Source of the DNA: Corydoras sp. C115
Lineage: Eukaryota; Chordata; Actinopteri; Siluriformes; Callichthyidae
NCBI GenBank assembly: GCA_019802505.1
Contig: JAFMOC010000310.1
Coordinates: forward strand, 436,001-500,000
DNA: 64,000 nt
Direction: 5' to 3'
Part shown: positions 1 through 8,724 of the stretch, piece by piece
Layout of the letters: the number at the start of each line of letters is the position of its first letter
Numbering within the stretch: position 1 is the stretch's first letter
Translations under genes and position numbers: made by a program
The notes under the pieces: model-generated
The model's database searches: none
What the model saw: the letters and a program-made list of their open reading frames with translations, nothing else
Told to the model about the DNA's origin: nothing

Positions 1-140
1 TGTGCCCAGTAATAGATTGCCGCCCTGTCCTAGGTGTATCTGCCCAGCGCCCGAAATGTTCTCCCCTGGATGGGCATGGGGAACCCCCCCGTGACCCTAA
101 TATAGGATAAAGCGGAAGATAATGAATATATATATATATA
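1..140 (+). repeat. V-SINE 3' part cut by the window edge
   Basis: TGTGCCCAGTAATAGATTGC to GATAAAGCGGAAGATAATGA; followed by a short TA tract. Confidence 0.8.
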
Positions 141-375
141 AACACCCCTATATCGTGTTAAATTACTTGATCATTTATTCTGCTTGTGAAGTATTTATTT
201 ATAAAGTATTTAATAGTGATTTAGTAAAAAATGGGCAATTTATCCATAGAAAACAAAATCAATTAATAACCACTAATTAGTAATTTAATTGGTAATCTTT
301 TAATTGATTCATGTGTTGTCATCGATGATGAACAATCTTGCAAAGTTTCACACAGATGAAGCTAATATGGTGTGG

Positions 376-394
376 TAATAATAATAAAAATAAC

Positions 395-428
<34 letters not shown>
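376..428. repeat. (AAT)n microsatellite
   Basis: AAT units immediately before a V-SINE. The sequence to its left (141-375) is AT-rich with nothing recognised. Confidence 0.95.
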
Positions 429-431
<3 letters not shown>

Positions 432-724
432 TAGTGGTTAGCACGTTCGCCTCTCAGCGCTAATAATCTGGGTGGAGTTTCCATGTTCTGGTCTCCGGTT
501 TCCCCACCGTCCAAAAACATGGATCAAGTCATTGAATTCTCAGAAAATTGCCCCATATAGAGTGTGTCTGTGTGAGTGAGTGTGTGCCCAGCGATGGATT
601 GGCGCCCTGTCCTGGGTCTATCTGCCCAGCGCCCGAGATGTTCTCCCCTGGATGGGCATGGGGAACCCCACCGCGACCCTAATAGAGGATAAAGCGGGAG
701 ATAATGAATGAATGAATGAATGAA
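429..724 (+). repeat. V-SINE, B box deleted
   Basis: Head GTGGTTAGCACGTTCGCC, deletion across the B box, partial core, tail (AATG)n. Lies just past the inferred pcdh18 poly(A) site. Confidence 0.8.
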
Positions 725-820
725 TAATAAACCCTTAGCGGTACAGCCGGGTACCGATGTTCGGTGTGAATGTTTCGTGAGCGGAACACACACAGGGTTC
801 ATCATCAGAAGGTCTTACCT

Positions 821-1360
821 TTTATTTTGCTTTATTTTTTTTTCCTTCATTTAATTTAAACCAAGCTGGAGACAGTACATCAATAATACACTGATATAAA
901 TATAAAACCCGACATGCGCCCCCCCTCCCGATAACACAAGATTCTCAATATACTTATATTATATCATATCAATAACATAAAAACATTTTCATAAATAGTA
1001 CTATGTACAGAGGCATGACAGAGGCTGTGATTATTCTTCTCGGCATGCGCGGCAATATATAAAAATAGAAATCTGATTGTTTGGGTTCTATGTACAAGGT
1101 TTGTTTTTTTTTTAATATAAATATAAAGACTACAAATTGTATTTTTAAAATACAAAGATAAATACACTCACAATGTGTTACACTGTGTCCCAAAAAACAA
1201 ACAAAGAGAATTCGAACATCATTTGGATAATTAGCATTCACGAAACACGGCACGGTCGGAAAACTCAAACTTTAGGGACGATTCGCGGGTGTCGGATCCT
1301 TTCCGATAGAAATACCATTCCTCCCGAGAGCGGGAAACGGGACCGGGCGCCGGCGGGGCT
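821..1360 (-). other. pcdh18: pcdh18 3' untranslated region with two poly(A) signals
   Basis: This AT-rich, largely non-repetitive sequence follows the stop codon. Two AATAAA hexamers on the minus strand (plus-strand TTTATT at 821-826 and 831-836) are the first after the stop, so cleavage is expected at about 790-815. That would give a UTR of roughly 550 nt, ending before the V-SINE at 429-724. The end is inferred without transcript data. Confidence 0.6.
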
Positions 1361-2100
1361 CTAACTCTGCCGCACGTCCTGTAGGAGTTTGTTGATCTCT
1401 GCGACCAGCTCGCTGGCGTCCATGATCTCACTGCGGCTCTCGCAGCGCTTGCCGTGGAGGACCGACTCCAGCTCGTCCTCCTCGTGGTTCTCCGGTATCT
1501 CCTCCATGGCCGGCAGCCACTTCGAGCAGGACGCCGTCATGGAAAGCGGCGCGGCCAGTGGCGGGGTGGCCATACTGGCCGACATGTGACTGGCCGGGGC
1601 GTGGCTGTGGCCCGGGTTCTGGAAGTGTGTATTGGCGGCCCAGGCGGCCACCCCGTGGTGGTAGGCCGTGGCGGGGCTGGCTTTCCCCGGCAGATGTCCC
1701 TTACGCCGTTCCAGCGACCCCGTGCCCACGGCTCCAGCCGGCACCCTTTCCGCCTCGCTGCTTTCCGTGTAGGCGTCCAGCGAGGCGGGGAGGAGCCTCT
1801 GGAAGACACTGTTCATCTCTGATAACAGCGACGTGGTCCCGCAGAGGTCCTCCCCATTGGCCTCGCCTCCTTGGCCGTCCTCCTCCTCCTCGCTCTCCTT
1901 GCCGAAAGTGGAGAAGCTCTTCTTCCTCAGGGTGGAATCAGCCGACTGCGTGCTCTCGGGCGCCGGAACCTGTTGAGGGTCTTCGCCCGGGATGTAGAGG
2001 TTGCTCCGGTAATCAGAGGACGCCGGCGAAGTCATGGGGGGCATCCAGCACTGATCGGAATGCCCCAGCACGCGGCACTCCTCGGTACACAGGCGCATGG
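1361..2100 (-). CDS. pcdh18: pcdh18 exon 4: C-terminal cytoplasmic domain and stop
   Basis: The last coding exon starts after acceptor CTCCCTGTAG with CC, completing Ala918. It encodes residues 919-1163 and ends at TAG (1363-1361). Conserved PCDH18 blocks are CTEECRVLGHSDQCWMP (922-938), SSDYRSNLYIPGE, SFSTFGKE (979-986), SLLSEMNSVFQRLLPASLD, GVAAWAANTHFQNP, KWLPAMEEIPEN and the terminal MDASELVAEINKLLQDVRQS. FSTFGK (980-985) fits the WIRS pattern (bulky hydrophobic-x-T/S-F-x-x) through which delta-2 protocadherins recruit the WAVE complex; an acidic cluster follows. PCDH18 tails are also reported to bind Dab1. The reading frame is intact, and the total length (1163 aa) is close to mammalian PCDH18 (about 1135). 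Confidence 0.96.
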
Positions 2101-2760
2101 CTACAGGGAGAACATGTCAACGTTAGCGCCGCCAATCGCGTCAGCATATTTAATGAGATTGCAGCCACTTCTGACGCCTCGCACTCTCACTTTTGTCTGC
2201 CATGCTTTTCAGAGACGAAATGATTCAGATAATAGCTAATGCGCCGCATTTCCATCGCGTTTTTTTCCTCCACCTCCGAGCCCCCGTTCGGTTCCGTGAG
2301 TGCACTCGCTGGCAGAAAATGTGTAAAACCTGGAACGCCAAATTAATTCAGCCTCTTAACCATCCAAATATGTCTGTTTCTAGACGAACAATGGAATAAA
2401 AGCTCTCCTACGTCTGTGCCCTGCCTCCCTCTCTCGCCCTCTCTCTCTCTCTCATTCGTCCCACCATCTCCCCTATAAAGGATATATAATTCAAATCAAA
2501 CACGCCAACTTCTAACCTTCATTTCTCATGCACGCCGCCGCTCGGTCACGTCCCAGGGACTTCATTATGGGCCCATTAGCTTTGAAAGGGCCATTTATAA
2601 TACATCTTACAGCTAATAAAAACAAAATCCGGCGCATTTGCAAAACAGAGTGCCGGCGAGCCATTGATTCAGGCCACTCGCTGATGAAAGCCCAAAAGCA
2701 AAGATTAAACCAGCTGATTTACAGACCAAAAAAAATTTAAAAAGACGGTGGTGGTGGTGG
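2101..2760. other. non-repetitive intronic block, candidate conserved element
   Basis: No repeat or ORF explains this block. It has features typical of vertebrate conserved non-coding elements: balanced composition, ATTA/TAAT cores (TTTAATGAG at 2149, CCCATTAGC near 2572, CAGCTAATAA near 2610) and long stretches without microsatellites. It ends in a (GGT)n tract near 2748-2762. Regulatory function is inference. Confidence 0.3.
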
Positions 2761-2928
2761 TGGGAGGGTTCAAAGACCCGAGCTCGCGCTCGAAAGCACT
2801 TGGCTAATCAAGGCGCATTGATGATTGCGTTGAAGATCCGGGCTCGTTTTTTTTTCCAAGCTAAACTTAATATCTGATCTCGCACCGTGAGCAAAGGAAA
2901 TATTTTGGGGAGGAATCTCATTTTTTAA

Positions 2929-4093
2929 GGTTCTACGGCTCTCCCACGCAATGGACCATGAGACGACATCGCCAGGGTTACAATGACATCAATGACACCT
3001 CTGGTTCTACGTCTTCCAACAGACCTCCTTACCGTGCACTGCCTTAAATTTTGGAACCTTTGGGAGAATCTGAGCCAGTGGTTCTAAAAAGCTCCCCTGA
3101 CTGAGTACTCAACAGCTTCTGCCCCCTTTTGGCATTGCTGTAATTACACTGTGTGTCTTGGTTCTACAATGCTCTCGTGCAATGGACCATGAGACTGCAT
3201 TGCCAGGGTTACAATGACATCAATGACGCCTCTATAGGAGCTGGTTCTACGTCTTCCAGCAGGCCTCCTAACCGATTATTGCCTTAAATTTTGCAACCAT
3301 TGGGAGAATCTGAACCAGTGGTTCTGAAAAACCCTGTGAAACTAGACGGCATCGCCAGGGTTACAATGACATCAATGATAACTCTATTTTGGAACCTTTG
3401 GGAGAATCTAAGCAAGTGGTTCTGAAAAGCCCCGTTGACTGAGTGATTAAACTGTGTCATGGTTCTACAACACTCTCACGCAATGGACCATGAGACGGAA
3501 TCGCCAGGGTTACAATGACATCAATGACACCTCTATAGGAGCTGGTTCTACGTCTTCCAGCAGGCCACATCACCGAGCACTGCCTTAAGTTTTGGAACCT
3601 TTGGGAGAATCTGAGCCAGTGGTTCTGAAATGCCCCCTTGACTGAGTGATTACAATGCTCTCACACAATGGACAATGAGACGGCATTGCCAGGGTTACAA
3701 TGACATCAATGACACCTCTATATAAACCCTTAAATATTGGAACCTTTGGGAGAATCTGGACCGGTGGTTCTGAAAAGCCCCCTTGATTGATTACTCAGCA
3801 GCTTCTGCCCCCTGTTGGCCTTGCTGTAATTACACTGTGTGTCATGGTTCTACAACGCTCTCACACAATGGACCGTGAAACTAGACTGCATCATCAGGGT
3901 TACATTGACATCACTGACACCTCTATTGGAGCTGGTTCTACATCCTCCAACAGGCCTCCTAACAGATTACTGCCTTAAATGTTGGAACCATTGGGAGAAT
4001 CTGGACCGGTGGTTCTGAAAAGCCTCCTTTACTGAGTACTCAGCACCTTCTGCCCCCTGTTGGCTTTGCTGTGATTACACTGTGTGTCTTGGC
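2929..4093. repeat. tandem array in pcdh18 intron 3
   Basis: Units open with GGTTCTAC at 2929, 3160, 3461 and 3846, with internally truncated units near 3332 and 3653. Each carries CAATGGACCATGAGAC, a CAGGGTTACAATGACATC block and TTTGGGAGAATCTG. Unit lengths vary (about 230-385 bp) through internal deletion and duplication. The array ends directly at the hAT target site. Confidence 0.85.
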
Positions 4094-4101
4094 CTCTAAT
4101 T

Positions 4102-5138
4102 CAGTGATTCTCAATTATTTTCTGTTAAGCCCCCCCTAGGAAGAAGAAAATATTTTGTGCCCCCCCCCCACACACACACACACACACACTCATGCACACT
4201 CACCTCACCCCCCCACATGATTTATCCCCCCAAATTTATCAAAAATGGGATAAATTATTTTTACACGCCCACTGTAGTATTGTTAGTCTATAAATTAGTA
4301 TTGTTAGTCTATAGTTGTCTATAAATTTGTTATAAGTACACCTCTTTTATAACAATGTATCCTTATTAACAATAAAGAAAACACAAAAAAAAAAAAAAAT
4401 ATATATATATAGATCAACTTAGAACTAAAATAATTTGATTTACTTAGTTTTTTAGTTTGTAACAGAAACGAATAAAATCCATATTTAAGCGAGAAACATT
4501 TTTGAACTGACCGGCATTTGATACTGAAAAATTAAATTAAATAAAATCAATAAATAATAATAAATTCAAATTCATCAGCAACATTCATTCAGGAGCTCAA
4601 TTTATTAACTTTAACCTACAAAACTAAAACGAATACAACAATTTTTGCTGTTTTTTTTTTTTTTTTTTGGAGGAAGTCAGAACTGATGTCCGTTTTGCAG
4701 CACAGCTTTTCTGAAGTAACTTTCATAAAGCGTTAATATTTGCTGGTTATACGAGTCACGTTTACGATTTAAAAACTCAAGCGGTTATCGGGGTGATTGG
4801 GGTGTAATGTCTTTAAATGACGCCTTCATTTATTTGGCTTCATGCTGTTCGCTGCCAACATTTAAAGACACAGCAGACACATCGGTCTTTCTTCGTCTCC
4901 CACCTTCGTTACAGTGAAGTTACAGTTACAGTGAAGCCAGGCCCTACATTCGCTTCGACATTTACAGTAGCTTTCGGTTGACTTTTTTTGCTCTCGTTAT
5001 CTTCGTCTCTCTCCTCATCTCTGTTAAATATTTCTCCATGTTGTCTCTTGAGGGTTTGTTCAGTACACTTAATATCACTTGCTCTGTGATTTTTTTGTTA
5101 CGCGCCCCCCCATGCACCGCACTATTTGAGAAGCACTG
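4102..5138 (+). mobile_element. non-autonomous hAT element, copy A
   Basis: Termini are CAGTGATTCTCAA and TTGAGAAGCACTG, near-perfect inverted repeats of the hAT/Charlie type. They are flanked by a perfect 8-bp target-site duplication CTCTAATT (4094-4101 and 5139-5146). The 1037-bp interior is AT-rich with homopolymer runs and no transposase. Copy B at 59623-60642 has the same interior. Orientation is set by similarity to copy B. Confidence 0.92.
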
Positions 5139-5146
5139 CTCTAATT

Positions 5147-5475
5147 ACATGGCACTAGCTACGTACAGAACCAGTCCAACGTTAGGCCATGCCCTCTTCT
5201 TACTCCATTCTCTATTTCCTCCAAATCCAGACTGTAGTCCATCTGTGTTCTTTGTGGGTTCTCGGTGGGTTCTCTATTGGTCAAGACCTTCACAGAACAG
5301 GTATCATTTGGGTGGTGGATTGTTGATTGTCAGTTCTGCAGTGACACTGATGTGGTGAGGGGGTTTTAGTGCAGCAGTGCTGCTGGGGTTTCATTTCTCC
5401 ACCTCAGTGACACTGCTGGGATAGGTCATAATGCACCCACCAAATAATCCCTGCTCTGTGGAGGTACTATTGAAG
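5147..5475. repeat. interspersed repeat with inverted arms
   Basis: The left part carries GACTGTAGTCCATCTGTGTT (about 5228). Its reverse complement appears near 5523 as AACAGATGGACTACAG, making a large imperfect fold-back. The CAGTGACACTGCTG and AATAATCCCTGCTCTGTGG motifs recur at 37150-37340. It looks like a DNA-transposon-derived family; class not assigned. Confidence 0.5.
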
Positions 5476-5925
5476 TCCTAAACATTAGAGAACAGAATAC
5501 ACAGGATGTCCTGTAGAACACAAACAGATGGACTACAGAGTGGAATCGTAGAACTACAACGTTCATCTGCACAGGAAGTGGAACTGAGAACATGGAGAGC
5601 AGAAAGGGGGCGTGGCCAGACTTTTGTCTCATACTGCATGTACAAATCCCTCACTGATCCACTTAAAAAAAAAAAATAAATAAAATAAAATAAAAAAATA
5701 TATAAATATATGTTTTGATTTGGTATGATTTGGTATGTTCTCCTGGCGTCTGCATTGGGATGCCCCATTTTTTGCCCACATTCCACAAATAAACTGGCAG
5801 AATTAATTGCCCTGGGAATGACTGTGTGAGTGAATGTGTTTGCCATGATGTCATACTGGAACCTTGTTAAATGCGCCACCAGTGGGCAGTGTTGAAGCCA
5901 AAACCCTGAACGTTCTAGAGTTTCG
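5476..5925 (+). repeat. direct repeat flanking pcdh18 exon 3, copy 1
   Basis: Shares with 6992-7495, in the same orientation, the blocks AACAGATGGACTACA, CAGGAAGTGG, ACTGAGAACATGGAG, TGTTCTCCTGG, CCCCATTTTTTGCCCACATT and GGGCAGTGTTG. Contains an A/T-rich run at 5666-5710. Confidence 0.7.
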
Positions 5926-6009
5926 ACCGGAGAACTGAATAATAAGGACATCCTTATAGTGGCTACACACGCATCACCTAACGCATCACAAGCTTGGTTC
6001 CCTGCATAC

Positions 6010-6170
6010 CTGGGTGTGGCCTGTGCTGCCCGTCGGGGGTGAAGAGCTCGTTGAAGCCCTCCCCCATCAGAGGAGACTCTCTGCCCATCTCACAGTCGCT
6101 GTCTCCGGCCTCGCTGTCCCCTCTCCCACTGTCCTTCAGGCTGAACTTGTCCATCTCGTTCAGAGCGTAC
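6010..6170 (-). CDS. pcdh18: pcdh18 exon 3 (161 bp, cytoplasmic)
   Basis: The exon begins after acceptor CCCTCTGCAG with the G that completes Arg864. It encodes residues 865-917 (YALNEMDKFSLKDSGRGDSE onward through AGDSDCEMGRESP to GQHRPHP) and ends with G before donor GTATGC. The KDSGRGDSEAGDSD stretch is the conserved acidic/serine block of delta-2 protocadherin tails (compare KDSGHGDSEQGDSD in PCDH10). The length is not a multiple of three, so skipping this exon would shift the frame of exon 4. Related repeats in direct orientation lie on both sides (5476-5925 and 6992-7495). Confidence 0.94.
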
Positions 6171-6248
6171 CTGCAGAGGGAACCATGAGCAGGGTGAGGT
6201 CGGAGAACCTGAACATACACACAGTCAGGTCACTTAAAGTATCCAACA

Positions 6249-6578
6249 AGTTAGCATGTACTCCTCTCAGCGCTAGGGATTCCCGGTTCGAATCCCAATT
6301 TGGGTGGAGTTTCCACGTTCTCCCCATGTCCACGTGGGTTTCCTCCGGGTTCTCCGGTTTCCTCCCACAGTCCAAAACCATGGATCAAGGTGAATTGAAT
6401 TCTCCAAATTGCCCCATATAGAGTGTGTCAGTGTGAGTGTGGCCAGTGATTGATTGGCGCCCTCTCCTGGGTGTTTCTGCCCAGCACCTGAAACGTTCTC
6501 CCCTGGATGGACATGGGGAACCCCCCCCCCCAATCCTAGTAGAGGATCAAAAGGAAGATAATGGATGAATTAATGAAT
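6249..6578 (+). repeat. V-SINE, near full length (intron 2)
   Basis: Begins inside the A box; B box GGTTCGAATCCC at about 6287. The conserved core, CCCCATATAGAG block and GGAAGATAATGGATGAAT tail are present. Confidence 0.8.
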
Positions 6579-6589
6579 TTTTAAATTAC

Positions 6590-6650
6590 GTAATAGCACG
6601 TTTATCTCTCAGGACTGGGTCTCCAGGTTCGAATTCCAATCTGGGTAAAG
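6590..6650 (+). repeat. V-SINE head fragment
   Basis: Only the tRNA-like head is left, with AGGTTCGAATTCC and TCTGGGTAAAGTTTCCC, placed just after the preceding copy's tail. Confidence 0.5.
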
Positions 6651-6714
6651 TTTCCCAAAGTATCCCAAATGGTTTGGGTTCAGAACACAGGGTAACTTAC
6701 AAATCCCCCTGGGG

Positions 6715-6810
6715 CAATAGTCTTGGAAACTTCAATGGACCTGGGATTCGAACCCCCAACTTTCTGATTGCTAGTCCAACATCCCAACCACTGAGGTTCC
6801 ACCCTGTCAT
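6715..6810 (-). repeat. tRNA-derived SINE fragment (second family)
   Basis: On the minus strand this reads as a head with B-box-like GTTCGAATCCC, then AGGTCCATTGAAG. The same family occurs at 44402-44490 and 45880-45990. Confidence 0.55.
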
Positions 6811-6825
6811 CATTGTATGATGGGG

Positions 6826-7532
6826 ATCATTTGGTCAGACACTGATGTTGGGTTGAGAGAGCCTGGCATACACACAGGTGTTCTATGGGGTTACGGTTAG
6901 GGTTCTATGTGAGTGGGTCTAGTCCGTCCACCCCAAACTCACCCAACTTTGCCTCAATGGGCTCCCCTTATTTGGAGGGCCTTCCTCAAACTGTTAGAAC
7001 TGAGACGAGTACACAGTATGTTCCGTAGAACACAACCAGATGGACTACAAGTGGAACTGTAGAACTACAAAGTCCATCTGTACAGGAAGTGGCACTGAGA
7101 ACATGGAGCGCATAAAGGGGGCATGGCCAAATCCCTCTCGGATCCACTTATAAATATTTTTTTTAATAATAATAAAGGTTTGAAGCCCTACAATGGCAAT
7201 CTAGGACTTTTCTGTGAGGATTTTGTATGTTCTCCTGGTGTCTGCATGGGATACCCCATTTTTTGCCCACATTCCATAAACGGGAATGAACGTGTGAGGG
7301 AATGTGTTCGCCCTGTTCCCCTGCCTTTCGCTCTAAGCACCGGGATAGGCCCTGGCCTTCGCTGGCCATCATCGCGGATTAACGGGTTTATATGATAAAT
7401 GCAGACGTCCTTACAAGAGGACATGGAGTCATATGGGAAGCTTGTTAAAAATGCACCACCAATGGGCAGTGTTGAGGCCAAAGCCATGAATGTTGAGACT
7501 CCACCCAACATCAGTGTCTGACCCCACCAATC
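6826..7532. mobile_element. TIR-bounded DNA transposon remnant
   Basis: TCAGACACTGATGTTGGGT at about 6834 is matched in inverse at about 7504-7523 (ACCCAACATCAGTGTCTGA), bounding ~700 bp. The 5' arm continues with AGCCTGGCA and AGGTGTTCTATGGGGTT, a sequence I know from a common teleost repeat. No transposase. It includes copy 2 of the exon-3-flanking repeat. No target-site duplication was confirmed. Confidence 0.55.
6992..7495 (+). repeat. direct repeat flanking pcdh18 exon 3, copy 2
   Basis: Paralogue of 5476-5925, diverged, with an A/T run near 7157-7175 and an insertion around 7320-7400. The two copies lie on either side of exon 3. Confidence 0.65.
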
Positions 7533-7789
7533 ACAGATGAGCTTTACAATGGAAACCAATCTAATCCTGCAGCGTAGGTGCTATGAACACTGCAACACCT
7601 TTGTGCAAACATTTGCATACGACTGCAGAACATGAACAACAACGGCCTCCACCTGCAGGTGCGTTCCGAAGTCGTCCGTGAGGTTCTACGTACATTTGGA
7701 CCCCCCCACGCTGAAATCCTCAGCGAGGAAATCATCAGCGGGCTCGTAGTTTAGGGATTTTACAACAGACTGGTTGGAGGTGGGCGGGT

Positions 7790-8230
7790 GTAGCTATGTG
7801 TGTTTAATTGCCCCGGCTGTCTCTGTGAAGGCTTGGGCTTTTGAACTCGAATTTCATTGGCTGTCTGAAACCCAGAGCCTGAACGGACGAGCTGGGAGGT
7901 AATTCCTCCTGGCTTTCCCTTTATTTATAACAGGGGTTAAGTTCCCGTCATTAATTATTCAAGAGCTCAATGTAAAGGGTATTAATATGCACAGTAATCC
8001 CAATCGGATTTAAATCATGACTTGTGGAGTGCTTGGTGGTGGCGACCGTTGTCTTAACAGATATTTGATGCGGGACGATGGGCCTCCAACCCGTCGCCTG
8101 GATTTTACTAACAATAATGAGATGCAAATAGTCCATGGCCAGTTGGAACTCCGACTGCAGACTGCACATGGGAAGCTGGAAGTGTTCTATCATGATAACA
8201 ACATTGTTTTGACCCCGAAAAAAAATAGTT
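7790..8230. other. non-repetitive intronic block near exon 2, candidate conserved element
   Basis: No repeat family is recognisable. AT cores include GTGTTTAATTGCC, GTCATTAATTATTC and GTATTAATATGCAC, interspersed with CATTGGCTG and GAACTCGAATTTC. The composition resembles a developmental enhancer; untested. Confidence 0.3.
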
Positions 8231-8273
8231 AAGCGCTACGTTGGGCAGGGCGGACCGAAATGCGATGGGTTAC

Positions 8274-8362
8274 CTGTAGCTCCGAGTGTATTTGTTGCCA
8301 CGGAAACTGGGTCTGGGTTGGTACTGGCCCTGATGGAGTATGGACAGAAGCTGTGAGACTTG
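8274..8362 (-). CDS. pcdh18: pcdh18 exon 2 (89 bp, cytoplasmic)
   Basis: This small exon was found by reading the minus strand for the segment missing between exons 1 and 3. It translates as [20 protein letters not shown], then RGNKYTRSY and the first two bases of an Arg codon. This is nearly the vertebrate PCDH18 sequence. The acceptor is TTTGGCTATAG before CAAGTC, and the donor is CTACAG before GTAACC. Its 89 bp join exon 1 in phase 0 and leave phase 2, which exon 3 completes with G. It covers residues 835-863 and part of 864, in the cytoplasmic tail. The polypyrimidine region upstream is unusually C-rich. Confidence 0.93.
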
Positions 8363-8724
8363 CTATAGCCAAACAAGAAGAAAAGAACACAAGGGGAGGG
8401 GGGGCAAACAAGGAGGGAGGGAAGGGGGGGGGGGATGGAAACGAAAAAATGAGTAATGGTAGACCAGACGGCAACGGAACGAACGGCAGGGGGAGGTGTG
8501 GACGAGGGGATCATGCCAGATATGGATGGGTTAATGGGTTGGATGAATAAATAAAAATGCTCTACACAAATATAAAATAAAAATAAAATAAAAAAACAGC
8601 ATAAAGTGCATAGAGACATAATTCGGTCAGTTGTGATGTCACAGTATCCAAACAAGTTCTTAAGAAAACGTTCGTTAGTAATTTAAATATTTAATGCTGA
8701 TTAAAATGACAAGATATGCCTTAC
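8363..8724 (-). other. pcdh18: pcdh18 intron 1 (362 bp)
   Basis: The short intron runs from donor GTAAGG to acceptor TTTGGCTATAG. Next to the acceptor, 8393-8436 is a run of G tracts on the plus strand (C tracts in the RNA) and meets the pattern for a G-quadruplex on the template strand. The rest is AT-rich. Confidence 0.85.

Larger units (their letters stand above)
2101..6009 (-). other. pcdh18: pcdh18 intron 3 (3909 bp)
   Basis: The intron is bounded by donor GTATGC and acceptor CTCCCTGTAG. From exon 3 to exon 4 it holds an interspersed repeat, a hAT element, a tandem array and about 800 bp of non-repetitive sequence adjoining exon 4. Confidence 0.85.
6171..8273 (-). other. pcdh18: pcdh18 intron 2 (2103 bp)
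   Basis: The intron is bounded by GTAACC and CCCTCTGCAG. It contains a V-SINE, a tRNA-SINE fragment and a TIR-bounded element, followed by a non-repetitive AT-rich block (7790-8230) next to exon 2. Confidence 0.85.

Noticed and set aside
1454..2239. Plus-strand frames over exon 4 of pcdh18
   Set aside because: Antisense shadows of the conserved C-terminal exon.
4978..5358. 126-codon plus frame, with a near copy at 60316-60633
   Set aside because: Both lie in the right part of the two hAT copies. The similarity is explained by the element, the frames run into different flanks, and no transposase motif is visible.
8701..8724. Exon 1 continuing to the stop at 8701 as the real C-terminus
   Set aside because: The added seven residues lie beyond a good donor (GAG/GTAAGG), and the conserved tail continues in three further exons; at most a minor intron-retention form.
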